From Macrothele yani (lineage: Eukaryota > Arthropoda > Arachnida > Araneae > Macrothelidae), in NCBI GenBank assembly GCA_039090855.1, contig CM076996.1, forward strand, positions 51,860,469 through 51,924,468: DNA of 64,000 nt. The letters run 5' to 3'. Position 1 is the first letter of the stretch. Each line of letters begins with the position of its first letter. The notes under the pieces are model-generated. The model was not told where the DNA came from. It was given only the letters and a program-made list of their open reading frames with translations, and searched no databases. Positions 9,985 to 21,216 of the stretch are shown one piece after another. The position numbers were made by a program, and so were the translations under genes.

Positions 9985-11431
9985 AGTTCAAAATAAAAGT
10001 TTTGATTGATCCAAAGTAAATAAAGGCAATTTTTTAAGATGCTGGGGTGTGAATTGAACGTGGGGCAACTTTTATGGTTTTTCTGTAAAATGTATGGAAA
10101 CTATGTGGTGTTATGGATTGTTCGTATTTTTTATGAATTTTCAGATAAAATTATGGTAATTCTTAAAAAAACCCTCATATCTGCCGGGTTTTACAATTTA
10201 TCCGTAAAATTTATGAAAATGCAGACTTATATTATGGGCAAAATGTTAATTTTACGGATTTGGTGATTCTCCCAGATTTTTTTTCTGGTGAGTTTGCACC
10301 CAGCATCAAAACTTTTTGTTCAACTTAATCCATTTAAAATGAAGCGCCGATGCAAGTTACAAATAAACTTTTCAGTCACACGTGTTTGTGGGAACATTTG
10401 TCCGCAGTTTTACCACATGTTTTAGGTTAATCGTCTTGCATTGTTTCAAATGCTAAAGAGCTTGTGCTACTCGTAAACTGAACTGCAGCTGGGCTTGTTT
10501 ATCTCTTCCTGTGTTGACCCCTTCCCACTTATCAGATAATGCACCATTCGTCTCCCAAGTGGTAACTTCTCAGGCCGGCGGAGTCCTGCATTGGAGCACC
10601 TGTCTTTATTACTCCCAGTTCGAAATGCTGTCTCAGAACGTAGTTATCATAGAAAAAAATTCAAGCGGATTTTATATCTGTGGAATTTTTAAGCCCAGAT
10701 TGATAACAAATATGACAAAATTAAACAAAAGCTGCCAGTTTTATGAAATTAAAAATGCATTTGGGGCATGGTTTCCTAACTTCTCTTCTCTTGTAATAAA
10801 TTTGACATAACGAAAAAATGCAGCAAAATTCACGGGTGAAAAATTTTTAATAAATTGTGACATACATCTGTTAACAAATTAAAAATAATATAATATGAAC
10901 AAAAATAAGACTAATAGAACCATTTAAAAAAGTTACAGAGAATTTGCATATATGCTCTATAGGTGGCCATGCAGTGTGGGACGACAGTGACGCAATGATT
11001 GCCGGCAGAGCTTAGCTCTGACACGAATGCAGCATACCGGCAAAATTTGTTACTTCGATTTTCCATAAAACTTTTTTAAACATGACAGCATTAGCGTGTG
11101 TGTGTTTTGTTTATTTTATATCATTTGTTTTCTTAAAAGATAAATATGTCACATTTTTTTTTATTTTTAAATTTTCACTGTTATAACTTTTTTGAAAATG
11201 ACTGCATTAGTGCACTTTTTTCATTATTTCATATAATTTTTGATTTCTTAAAAGATGTACGTCACAGTTTTTCTCAATTAGTTGGCCATGAATTTTGCAC
11301 CATTAAGTACAATGGAGCGAACATCCTCATGCAAGCCTGCTGTTGCGACAAGAGCTTACGACTTTTTTGTTGGCAAAAACTCTATTCTGCTTCGTTGTCA
11401 TTAAAATGTAGTGATGAATTGTCTGTATTAT
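9985..11431. other. hAT-1 intron sequence without recognised genes
   Basis: AT-rich sequence with only short chance ORFs. It contains one MITE-like unit (10038-10307). I see no other coding or RNA signal. Confidence 0.5.
10038..10307. mobile_element. Small MITE-like unit with inverted ends
   Basis: The left end GATGCTGGGGTGTGAATTG matches the reverse complement of the right end (GAGTTTGCACCCAGCATC) with few changes. The interior of 270 bp is AT-rich and non-coding. A target duplication is not clear, so the class is open. The ends resemble the hAT-1 terminus GAGTTTGCACC, so it could be a derivative. Confidence 0.45.
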
Positions 11432-12291
11432 CAGGGTTCCCACTCAACCTGGAAAACAGGGAAAACCTGGAATTCTCAGGGAATTAGAAAATGGTTCCAA
11501 AAATCAGGGAAAACTCAGGGAAAATTGCCCTTTTTTGTAAAAGTCAGGGAAAACTCAGGAAAAATTACCCTTTTTTTTTTTTTTTTTTTGTAAAAATCAA
11601 TGGATACTTTATTTTGCCAAAAAACTTATTTTTTCAAGATTTCAAACTTTTGCTTGCAATTACTGCCATCCTAGAATTTGGTAGATCTTACTTTCAGTTA
11701 TATTAAATATTTCCTTTATTCTCTAAAAAAGATGCAAAATTGAATTTTTAAAATTGCCAGTTATTAAGCTTTTGTACAATTTCTGCAGGCAGTTGTTATA
11801 AAATGGAACAATTAGGCACAATGGCTTCTGCTTGAAGAAACACTTCACAAGAGAACCAACCAAATGATGGATCAAAGTCCTTTGTCTGTTGGTTCTCTTG
11901 AAACATGTTTCTTTGAACAGAGCCATTCCATCATTAAGCTTTGCTGCATTGTGTTTTAGAAAAACTGAAACTATTCAACTGACAAATTTTTTCTTACATA
12001 TGACCTGTTTCTATGGAAATGTATTTACAAATTAAATTTGGGTAGTGTTCACAAAAGTTCACAGACCTTTGGTACAGAAAATAATGTGCACAGTTAGTTG
12101 TTATTAATGAAAAGCAGGTAATTTTATAAAGACAAATTATGTAAAGAATTTACAAGTGTGTGCTTTGGTGAGAAAAATGAATGGAATGGAATGAAATGTA
12201 ACAACTCTTTGCAACATGCCACTCTGGAAAACTTTAAAAACCACCTGGAAAAGTCAGGGAATTTTTTTATTACTTTTAAGTGGGAACCCTG
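11432..12291. mobile_element. hAT-type MITE inside hAT-1
   Basis: Both ends start CAGGGTTCCCACT (left at 11432, right inverted, ending 12291). Each is followed by internal repeats of CAGGGAAAACTCAGG type. Length is 860 bp and there is no transposase. A central hairpin (11818-11859 against 11889-11928) pairs around AGAGAACCAAC/GTTGGTTCTC. CAGGG ends are typical of hAT elements. The flanking duplication is only partly visible (ATTAT). Confidence 0.7.
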
Positions 12292-12892
12292 ATTATGCAA
12301 AGGAATTAAAAATTGTTTTTTTTTTCCCTTGTTTTTAACATTACAAGTACCATAATTTTAGGGTTAAGAGCTGAGTCTCGTATGGCTTTATTTCTAGTTC
12401 TGCAGTGCTTAAAATAGCGCGCTGACTGATTTAGCTGATATATATATATTCCCAAAGATGATTTGCAAGATTTTTTTTTTTTTTTTAGGTTTTGTCTTGC
12501 TGCGCTCAGAAAGAGTCCTGGGAGCGCAAAAGATGTGTAAGGTTGCTTGACTGTTTTTAACAGGTGAACTTAGCTCAGGAAATAATGGTTTGACGTCGGG
12601 CATAAGTGGGGGAAAGCTGAACTTTGGCCAGTTGTTAGAGCACTATAAGAAGTATTTTTCCTCCCCCCCCCCCCCAAACTTCACATTTGCAGACTTTAAG
12701 AAACTGACTTGTATCTCCGTAAATTACGCACTAAAAATTGCTTCCCTTTAACTTTGCACTAATACCAACAATTTTGTCTTAATTTTAATAAATGAATAAA
12801 AAAAACAATACTTTTATTTTTATATTCTAAGTTTTAACATTGTAGCTTGTTTGCAAATTACAATATGGGATATGTTTAGTGTGTGACTATAT
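12292..12892. other. Unassigned hAT-1 intron sequence
   Basis: Holds a poly-T run (about 12470), a poly-C run (12664-12675) and short chance ORFs. I see no gene. Confidence 0.4.
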
Positions 12893-12992
12893 CATCATCA
12901 TCATCATTGTCAACCATTATCAATCCACTGCTGGACGAAGGTCTCCCCAAGTTTCCTCCACAACGGTCTGTCTTGTGCCAGTCTCCTCCATG

Positions 12993-14549
12993 TCACTCCC
13001 GCATACTTTCGAATTTCATCCACCCATCTTCCATGTGGTCTTCTTCTGGGGGTCTTTTCCTGTCCCTTGGAATCCAATCTAAAATTTCGGCTGTCCATCG
13101 ATGGTCTGTTCTTCTGGCAGTATGCCCAGCCCATTGCCATTTCAGGGATTTAACTCTGATCATGATGTCTTCCACTCTTGTCATTTTTCGGATCCATGAG
13201 TTCCTCTTCTTATCTCTCCTGGTTACACCAAGCATGCACCTCTCCATGCTGCTTTGAGTTGTCTGAAGCCTTTGTATGTCTCTTTTAGCTAAGGTCCACG
13301 TCTCTGCACCATACGTAAGCACTGGAAGGATGCATTGATCAAACACTTTTCTTTTAAGACATAATGGCATATTGCTCTTGAAAATTATGCTGTTTCTTCC
13401 AAAAGCTCTCCAGGCAAGTTTTGTACGCCGATTAATTTCTTCACCAATGTGACCCTCACTTGATATCTGCTGTCTAAGATAAACGTACGTGTCTGTTATC
13501 TCCAGCTTTTCTCCATCAATCGATAAATCTTCATTTCTTGTAAAAGCATTGTACATCACTTTTGTCTTCTGAAAGTTCATTTTTAATCCAACTTCTTTAC
13601 TCTTGTCAGCAAGTTCCTGGATCATACTCTGTAGCTCTGATGGGGTAGTTGCAAAAATGACTATGTCATCAGCAAAACGAAGGTGGGTTAGATAATCTCC
13701 ATTAATCTTTATCCCTTTGTTTTCCCAGTTCAGTGATTGAAAGACATTTTCCAATGTGGCATTAAAGAGCTTCGGAGATATGGTGTCACCTTGTCTCACT
13801 CCTTTTCCAATTTTTATGTGTGTTCTATTTTCAAACAGCCGAATCTTTGCACTTGCATTTTCATAGATGTTATTAATAATATTAATGTATGCATTTTCAA
13901 TACCGCAGGATTTCAGTGCCATTGCAACTGCTGATGGTTTCACCGAATCAAAGGCTTTTTCATAATCGATAAAAGCCATGCACAATGGAAGCTCATATTC
14001 CCTCGCTCTTTCAATTAGTTCTCTCAGTACGTGGATATGATCTATTGTGCTGTAGCCACTCCTGAATCCAGCTTGTTCTCTCGGTTGAGCCATGTCCAGT
14101 GTCACCTTCAAGCGGTGTGAAAGAACTTTAGTGAAGATTTTATAAACCACTGATAGGAGGCTGATAGGTCTGTAGTTCCTGAGATCCTCAATGTCAGCTT
14201 TTTTATGTAGCAAGATCATTGTGGCGTTGTTCCAATCCTCAGGAATTTTCCCTTCATTAAGGCATCGAGTGAAAATTTGGGCGAGTACTGTTTCGATTTC
14301 TCCACTTGCTTCTTGTATGATGTCTACAGTAATTCCACCTTCTCCTGGAGCTTTTCCCCGCTTCATGTTCTTGATTGCATGTGCAACTTTCACTGGAAGG
14401 ACTGGAAGAACTCTGGTACTGGTACCTTTCATGATGTCTGGAGTACATGTATCATCCCTTTCATATAATTTGGAGTAGAAATCTTTCACTCTTGTCAAAA
14501 TTTCGCCTCTATTTCTTGTTACAGAACCATCTTCTTTTCTCAGTGCCAT
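12993..14549 (-). CDS. RTE copy a reverse transcriptase ORF
   Basis: A 518-codon open stretch starting MALRKEDGSVTRNRGEIL. Blocks in order: RGKAPGEGGITVDIIQEA, NYRPISLLSVVYKIFTKVL, CMAFIDYEKAFDSVKP with catalytic Asp, GVRQGDTISPKLFNATLE, and LRFADDIVIFATTPSELQ with the catalytic Asp pair. The C-terminal YGAETWTLAKRDIQRLQ and WAGHTARRTDHRW follow, with a frameshift close to the 3' end near 13040. It would copy the element RNA at a nicked target. It is separated from the endonuclease by frameshifts near 14550-14600, so the original single polyprotein is broken. Confidence 0.92.
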   Translation of the reverse strand: MALRKEDGSVTRNRGEILTRVKDFYSKLYERDDTCTPDIMKGTSTRVLPVLPVKVAHAIKNMKRGKAPGEGGITVDIIQEASGEIETVLAQIFTRCLNEGKIPEDWNNATMILLHKKADIEDLRNYRPISLLSVVYKIFTKVLSHRLKVTLDMAQPREQAGFRSGYSTIDHIHVLRELIERAREYELPLCMAFIDYEKAFDSVKPSAVAMALKSCGIENAYINIINNIYENASAKIRLFENRTHIKIGKGVRQGDTISPKLFNATLENVFQSLNWENKGIKINGDYLTHLRFADDIVIFATTPSELQSMIQELADKSKEVGLKMNFQKTKVMYNAFTRNEDLSIDGEKLEITDTYVYLRQQISSEGHIGEEINRRTKLAWRAFGRNSIIFKSNMPLCLKRKVFDQCILPVLTYGAETWTLAKRDIQRLQTTQSSMERCMLGVTRRDKKRNSWIRKMTRVEDIMIRVKSLKWQWAGHTARRTDHRWTAEILDWIPRDRKRPPEEDHMEDGWMKFESMRE

Positions 14550-14590
14550 AATCTGTTTTTTCCCCTTACTGAGATGTCCCTTTGCTATCT

Positions 14591-15872
14591 TTAGGCTTTG
14601 GTTGTTTTCAATTGTGCTTTCCTTACTAGTTCACAGTTGAATTTCCTTACGTCTTCAGTGATACTTTTTCGTACTGTCTTGCATAGCTCTATATATTCCA
14701 CTTTGGAAGTCACATCTTCTTTAGTTGTCCTCATCACTCTTCTTTTTTGCATCAACATTTTGGTTTTTCCTGATAATTTGTTCACATGCAATTTGTTCTT
14801 AGACCCAGCTAATTTTGTTGCCGTTTCCATAAGAGCTTTGGTTACTTTTCTGTTAACTTCAGAAATATCCACTTCTTCCAATGTTAGGCCTTCTAAAGCA
14901 GAGAATCTGTTCTTCAGTTCCAATTTGAAGGTATTATGGTGTTTTTTAAGGTTTGTTATGTCAATACATTTTGTTTGTCTTATGAGCTTGCTACGTTCGA
15001 GTTTAGTGTTGAGGTGCATCTTACATCTCACCAATCTATGGTCACTGCCTGTGTTGAACTTGTTTAGCACACTGCAGTCTTCTATGACAAATTTTTTGTT
15101 ACACATAATAAAATCAATTTCACTTGTCGTCCCATTTGGATGTCTCCATGTCCATTTCCTGTGTGGCTTTTTCTTGAAGAAGGTGTTCAAGATGAAAAAC
15201 CCTTCTGCCTCTGCAAACTCAACGAGAGTATTTCCACGCTGGTTTCTGTTGCCGTGACCGAATTTACCTACTGAAGTTTCATTCTGTTGCCGTTGCCCTA
15301 TTTTTGCATTGAAATCTCCCATAATTATCTTCAAGTGCTGCTTACCTTTATTATTTAGATCACGAATTTCCTCGTAAAATTCTTCAATTTCTTCTTCAGC
15401 ATGACTTGTGGTGGGTGCATAAGTTTGAATAATCTGAGCCTGGTATCTTCTTGAGAGTTGGATAACGAGTCGTGCAGCTCTGTCAGAGGAACTTTCAACT
15501 TCTACAACTTTATCCTTCAGTTTCTTGTTTGATTATAAATCCAACACCACTAGTTCTGCCAGTATCTGTCCCACGATAGTAGAAGAGATGTCCACTTTTC
15601 AGTTCAATGAGATCTCCTTTTCTCCTTACCTCACTTAGCCCGACGATGTCCCACTTGATCCTTTGTAGTTCCTCTTCCAATTCAAGAAGCCTTGAATCAG
15701 AAGATAGGGAGCATCCGTTGTACGTAGCCAAGGTCAGCATCAGATGGCAGCCTAGTCCGGTCCTCCGGGGATTCTTAGCACCCTCTGCCTTCATGTCGCA
15801 CTGGCCGCTGCCTTGGCCAGGTACATTCCAGCTGCCGGAGACTGAGGGCCAAGATTTAAGTTGTGGAGTCAT
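14591..15872 (-). pseudogene. RTE copy a endonuclease (EEP fold), frameshifted
   Basis: The protein begins MTPQLKSWPSVSGSWNVPG at 15872. The same start is conserved in copy d at 59670. Motifs are LATYNGCSL, WDIVGLSEVRRKG (catalytic Glu), a GVGFII strand, IIMGDFNAKIGQRQ (Asp and Asn) at about 15330, and GSDHRLVRCKM near 15040 (Asp-His pair). A frameshift lies between about 15510 and 15340. The linker to RT runs to 14591. The nuclease would nick the chromosome to prime reverse transcription. All visible catalytic residues are kept, but the frame is broken. Confidence 0.85.
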
Positions 15873-15873
15873 T

Positions 15874-15896
15874 GGGGGGGGGGGGGGGGGGGGGGG
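15874..15896 (+). repeat. 23-base G run in RTE copy a leader
   Basis: An uninterrupted run of 23 G lies just upstream of the endonuclease start. The homologous position in copy d reads TTATGAGGGGTTT, so the run is a copy-specific expansion. It could form a G-quadruplex on the + strand. Confidence 0.9.
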
Positions 15897-16098
15897 TTGG
15901 CCATAACTCACCACGCTGGCCAAGCGGGTTGGTGAGTGTGGGATAGAATTTCCTCTAATCCCGATGGTATAGTTATACCGCTATTGGCGGTCGTCAGAGC
16001 CCCTTTAGTGGGAACAGGATGTACCACGAGAAGGCGGGGTTGACATTTGTCAAGGAGAGGCTGTGATGTTACGCATCACCTGACCTTACATCCCGTGT

Positions 16099-16100
<2 letters not shown>

Positions 16101-16136
<36 letters not shown>
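16101..16136. repeat. (TA)n microsatellite between two RTE copies
   Basis: An alternating TA tract abuts the 5' end of RTE copy a and the 3' end of copy b. Confidence 0.95.
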
Positions 16137-16138
<2 letters not shown>

Positions 16139-17102
16139 TCATCATCATCAACCATTATCAATCCACTGCTGGACGAAGGTCTCCCCAAGTTTCCTCCACA
16201 ACGGTCTGTCTTGTGCCAGTCTCCTCCATGTCACTCCCGCATACTTTCGAATTTCATCCACCCATCTTCCATGTGGTCTTTTGTAAGCACTGGAAGGATG
16301 CATTGATCAAACACTTTTCTTTTAAGACGTAATGGCATATTGCTCTTGAAAATTATGCTGTTTCTTCCAAAAGCTCTCCAGGCAAGTTTTGTACGCCGAC
16401 TAATTTCTTCACCAATGTGACCTTCACTTGATATCTGCTGTCCAAGATAGACGTGTGTGTCTGTTATCTCCAGCTTTTCTCCATCAATCAATAAATCTTC
16501 ATTTCTTGTAAAAGCATTGAACATCACTTTTGTCTTCTGAAAGTTCATTTTTAATCCCACTTCTTTACTCTTGTCAGCAAGTTCCTAAATCATACTCTGT
16601 AGCTCTGATGGGGTAGTTGCAAAAATGACTACGTCATCAGCAAAACGAAGGTGGGTTAGATAATCTCCATTAATCTTTATCCCTTTGTTTTCCCAGCTCA
16701 GCGACTGAAAAACACCCTCCAATGTGGCATTAAAGAGCTTCGGAGATATGGTGTCACCTTGTCTCACTCCCTTTCCAATTTTTACGTGTGTTGTATTTTC
16801 AAACAGCCGAATCTTTGCACTTGCATTTTCATAGATGTTATTAATAATATTAATGTATGCATCTTCAATACCGCAGGTTTTCAGAGCCATTGTAACTGCC
16901 GATGGTTTCACCGAATCAAAGGCTTTTTCATAATCGATAAAAGCCATGCACAATGGAAGTTCATATTCCCTCGCTCTTTCAATTAGTTCTCTCAGTACGT
17001 GGATATGATCTATTGTGCTGTAGCCACTCCTGAATCCAGCTTGTTCTCTCGGTTGAGCCATGTCCATATATGTTCTCTCGGTTGAGCCATGTCCATATAG
17101 CC

Positions 17103-17103
<1 letters not shown>
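16137..17103 (-). mobile_element. RTE LINE, copy b, 5'-truncated with internal deletion
   Basis: Minus-strand sequence nearly identical to copy a. It starts in the RT domain at TWLNREN, covers FIDYEKAFDSV, GVRQGDTISPK and LRFADDVVIFA, and then the 3' end with an ATC-repeat tail at 16137. About 300 bp (the segment around YGAETWTLAKRD) are deleted at 16282. A roughly 30-bp duplication of the truncation end occurs at 17058-17100 (TGTTCTCTCGGTTGAGCC twice). It is embedded in (TA)n. It is inactive. Confidence 0.85.

Positions 17104-17127
<24 letters not shown>
17104..17127. repeat. (TA)n microsatellite
   Basis: A TA tract at the truncated 5' end of RTE copy b. A hairpin with arms ACATAAAAGCAAATT / AATTTGCTTTTATGT follows at about 17130-17222. 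Confidence 0.9.
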
Positions 17128-17133
<6 letters not shown>

Positions 17134-17436
17134 AAAAGCAAATTTTGAACAATGAAAAAACAAAAAACAAAAAATCGGGGAACGAGAAAAAGAACAACAA
17201 TCACCACAATTTGCTTTTATGTTTCGCATTTTTATTTATTCGATCTTTCTTCTATGCAGCCTCTGGTGCTTTGGAATTTCAAATTTGTTCTTGGTTTTTT
17301 GTTTTGTTTTTCCCTTTATATGGTGAATTCTGAATTTTCATAACTGCTGCGTTGCACGTTTTGATCTTCAGGTTATTTTGCAACTTTCGTTTTAAATTCT
17401 TAAGTTTTTCTTATGTTTTCGGTTCTGCTCTTAAGT

Positions 17437-17462
17437 ATATATATATATATATATATATATAG
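17437..17462. repeat. (TA)n microsatellite
   Basis: Alternating TA tract directly before the Tc1-H end. Confidence 0.9.
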
Positions 17463-17467
17463 ATATA

Positions 17468-17737
17468 CACTATATTGACAAAAGTCAACGGACAGCTAGA
17501 AGAGAAACACAACATAGCATTTATTGACATACATTAGTATGGTGTCGGTCCACCTTTGGCCTTAATGCATGCACCGACCCTTCGAGACATGCTTTCGACA
17601 AGGTTCTGGAACACAGCGATAGGTATGCGCTTCCATTCAGTACGTAATGCTTCTGCTAACTGTTGCTTAGTAGTAGGCCTTAGTTCAAAACTTCTTATGC
17701 GGCACTCTAATTCATCCCACAGGTGCTCAGAAAATAT
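17468..17737 (-). mobile_element. Tc1-like transposon 3' fragment (Tc1-H)
   Basis: The outer end is TA then CACTATATTGACAAAAGTC. The minus strand encodes the last 65 residues of a Tc1 transposase in one clean frame: EHLWDELECRIRSFELRP, then LAEALRTEWKRIP, FQNLVESMSRRVGACIKAKG and GPTPY followed by a stop. The break at 17737 falls right at the catalytic Glu motif (xPEHLW). The frame is intact, so this is a fairly young truncated piece or a relic kept by chance. Confidence 0.8.
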
Positions 17738-18986
17738 TGCTCCATGTGAATGGTACTACTACTGGGGCGTGCCATGTAGGGGGCAGTACCACTTCCTTTG
17801 TCCAGGCATAATCAATATTTGCAGTTTTGATTTACAATCCATCCATAGTTACTCAACAAAAAGAGTATCACTTTCTTCACTAAAAGCAGATGAGTTGTAG
17901 CATGATAGGCCATTGCAGTGCAATTTAATCCAGATTTTCAACATCCACAATATTTTCCACATGCTGATTACTGCTACAGGACATGATGTGTAGAAGTTTA
18001 TCGAGAGCAAAAGGTATTGAGCTAGGAATAGACCTCTGCTTTCTACTTTCCTCTGTTTACTTCCAGGTATTCTAACTTCCATTTCTAATCAGTTACCAGA
18101 AGTTTGTCCTAGCCACCCTAGTGCAGTTTGTAAATAAACCCTCATAAGATGTTGATGAGATGCTTTTGATGTTGGAGGAAATTTCACCAGGTCAAAATTT
18201 GATTTCAAAGCAGACTTTCTTGTTAAGGTCTTGAATCAGAAGTAACAAGCTTCGTTCAAATTCTAGTATTGCTCATACCATACAATGAAAGGATGGATTT
18301 TTCTCCATTGACAAACAATTCTTCTCAAAGAATTCCTTCTTGAGTAAAAATCCTAGCTTGGCTCTCAGACTCGGATGATGATTTTATCATTTCAATGGCT
18401 TTGACTTTTCCTAGTTCATAGAAGCACGATGTCATGTCACAACCAGTTATTGCATGAGCAAACAGCAGAAGTTTTCTAATTTCACTGTACTGCTCAATCA
18501 AACTTTCTATTGTGTAAAAAACTTTTGAAAAGCTTATACTACCTTTTCGTTTACAGAAATAAATAGATTTATTTTCAGGAGTGAGAGCAACTAACACAAC
18601 AGTAGTAGATCTGTGTCTGAGCCCATGACAACAACTTTAGAGAAACTGTTTAGTTTTTCAAACCCTGCCCATACTACGTCTACATCAGCATCTTCTTCAG
18701 CAATAAACATTGGTAAATCATTTTTTCTAGTTCCAATGCTGCTGAAATTACTAATATTTTCTCGTTCCTCTTATTAGCTAAAGAATCTCTTTTGCTGTCA
18801 TACTTGTGCTTTCTTTAAAAGTGATGTCACATGAGGTTTGATTTCCTGCTCTTCTATTTTGTTCTTCTTGTTTTGTTGTAGAATCCTCAGGGTATATCCA
18901 TCAGAAACAATGGCTGTATTTTTCCATAACTTGTAAGCACAAATGAGCAGGTACACACACAAGATTCAGTTAAACAGCTGTTCAGT

Positions 18987-18987
<1 letters not shown>

Positions 18988-19060
<73 letters not shown>
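18988..19060. repeat. (CA)n microsatellite at the half-LINE 3' end
   Basis: About 36 uninterrupted CA dinucleotides. They form the 3' terminal tract of the minus-strand half-LINE. Confidence 0.95.
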
Positions 19061-19062
<2 letters not shown>

Positions 19063-19259
19063 GGTTTATTGAATTTTATAACATGAGAAAAATAAATACT
19101 GAAACTAAGAACATTGATCAGATTAAATGGTGAAATGAATTATAACATTCTGGTTGACAATGCCCTGTATAAACACACATGTGAGTTACCATTAGAGTGC
19201 AATATACACTATACAACAGTTCAACACATAATAAAAACTTGGAATCTACAAACTCCTGA

Positions 19260-20963
19260 TCAAGTCTTATGTAACCCATGTGAGTCTGTTTTTATAATCC
19301 AACTCAAAAGTTTATTTAACTGAAACACACTCTCATTCAAAAAGTTACAGTGATCTCGAAGAAAAGCAGACGTTACAGGTCGAACAGTCTTGGCCGGTGT
19401 GAAAATCCTGCTAACAGTTATCTTATCCAATGGTATATTTGTCTCAGGATAAGAATCTAACAGATCTTTCAGATATTTGCTCCTCACTACAGCCAGACAC
19501 TGCCCAGGAGGATCTGGTGTTTTAAACTGAGAATCTATAGTTTTCTCCTGCTGATACTGATATTTTAAACTGGTCTTTTCAGGTTTAAAATGTATCTGAG
19601 CCTCCACTACTCCAGAACGTTTTTGAAGTGTTCCGGAAACATCCCTCTCAGAATCACTTCCCATGGATTCTTCTACCAAGGAATCACCAATATCTGAAGC
19701 GCTTTTCATGTTCTCCTGTGTAATACACTCCGAACTCACATCATGAACCCCACTCCTTGCAGTATCTTTTAAGGGGTTATCCATGGGCCCAGTTAGCTTC
19801 TTTGGCTCAATAGACAATAAGCTCCAATGGATTTAGTCCAAACTCCTTTGGGGTTATTAATTCTGGTTCCACGCCAGTCCTAGATGCAATATTTTCTGTA
19901 GAAGATGTACCAATTTTCACCTCTTTCGCTGGGACAGATGAGTTTTGCACAACAGGGACGTAACTCAGAAATTGCTCCCTTCCAGGTTAAACAATTTTCT
20001 CGAATATAACCTTCCACTCCACAAGCGTAACAAAATATTCCTGTGTATATCTGGAACCTAAAAGTCTGATGGTTCAACACAACCTTCTGCCTCTTTGGGG
20101 CAGTTTTGTAGCGCAGAGTCGTCACCAAATACTACTCGTGCCTGTTGCTTCATTCCTCTAATGTAATTATATGGGGAATTCCTAGGAGTGTCTGAAACTC
20201 GGACAACAGGACCTACAAGTCGACAATTCTGAGGCAACAAATACGGCAACACTGTGTTTGGGACTTCCATCGGAACCGGGAAAAAGGTGACATTCACTGG
20301 ATATTCACTAATTGAAACAGGATATAACACTTTTTGTCGCACTTTGAGACCATTCTTAATAAGACTTAAACACAAATCATGTGACACTAACCAAATTTCA
20401 ATACCCCGAGGAGTGCGAGCAATACCTTTAATCTCTGACTTAGAGATAACAGCTTCTAAAGTTGCCATATACGCTGTTAGAGGTGTATTCAAGAGTGCTG
20501 GAAAAATTATTATTTGATCTAGGAATATTTTATAATCAGAATTTACCTTGGAGTTTTCCGGAAACGTGAGTTTCACTTTTTGACCAAGATGCTCTATCAC
20601 AGGATCGTCTCAAGCAACCGACACCCAGTTTTGCTGCGATTCTGAACCACTAGTCGACAGGAGCTCTTTCGCAGAACACTTCTCTTGATGTAACGAGGCC
20701 AAGTTGACGGTTGGAGAATCCGACGCTAAAAATGCCATGGACACACCTTGCGCGGAAGCTTGTGATGAAACCACAGTACTCTTTCTCTGGTAATTTGGCT
20801 TTCTCGCAGAGCGATTTTCCGTTCCCATGGGAACGTTATCATCAGTAGAGTTATCAGCGGGCTGTCTCTTGGCTAAGCTCAGCTGCGCCGTGATGGGAGC
20901 ACTCTGATGGGTTTCCGGTGGAGCGTGCTGAAAATCATGGCTGGCGGAAACTGCCATTTGCAA
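19260..20963 (-). pseudogene. Gag-like ORF1 of a LINE (half-LINE), frameshifted
   Basis: Four overlapping minus-strand frames make one protein of about 550 residues. The N-terminal part is Ser/Gln/Pro-rich and disordered (20963-20610). A folded part has HDLCLSLIKNGLKVRQK, PVNVTFFPVPMEVP and NYIRGMKQQARVVFG (20600-20130). A zinc-knuckle remnant CYACGVEGYIRENC follows near 20020, with its His replaced by Tyr, and then an acidic tail to 19260. This layout fits an RNA-binding ORF1 protein of I- or Jockey-like LINEs, which coats the RNA. Frameshifts near 20600, 20090 and 19850 inactivate it. Confidence 0.65.
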
Positions 20964-21149
20964 TTTTAGCTACTTTACAAACATGCAGGCTTGAACACAT
21001 GGGAAACACACTTATGAACCAAAATAACAAGGTATCTCAAAAGATTCACAGTACCTTCACAGCTATTTATAACCACAACATCAGACACAATTCTAACTAT
21101 ATCCTCGGAAACGAGACTAAAATTACAGAGCTCGACGCTGTGACATCCG

Positions 21150-21216
21150 AACAGCACACACACACACGCACGCATGCGCACGTGCACGCGCACACACACA
21201 CTCACACACACACACG
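21150..21216. repeat. Imperfect (CA)n tract at the half-LINE 5' end
   Basis: CA/CG/CT-interrupted dinucleotide repeat in the half-LINE leader. Confidence 0.9.

Larger units (their letters stand above)
12893..16095 (-). mobile_element. RTE LINE, copy a, full length with target duplication
   Basis: The 3203-bp element is bounded by TGTGACTATAT on both sides (12882-12892 and 16096-16106). The minus-strand order is leader, apurinic-type endonuclease, reverse transcriptase, and a short 3' end with a (GATGAT)n tail, seen as CATCATCATC at 12893. A compact layout with a short microsatellite tail is characteristic of the RTE clade. It lies in the hAT-1 intron. Three other copies of the same family are in the window (16137-17103, 25346-25671, 53890-59880). 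Confidence 0.9.

Noticed and set aside
12883..13257. Open + strand frame over the RTE 3' end
   Set aside because: It is the antisense shadow of the RTE reverse transcriptase; the same shadow appears at the other RTE copies.
14598..15257. 219-codon + strand ORF
   Set aside because: Antisense to the RTE endonuclease and linker, with low-complexity Leu/Ser-rich composition.
15510..15923. A minus-strand start further upstream giving a poly-Pro N-terminus in RTE copy a
   Set aside because: The Pro run is only the translation of the expanded G tract. Copy d shows that the conserved start is the Met of MTPQLKSW.
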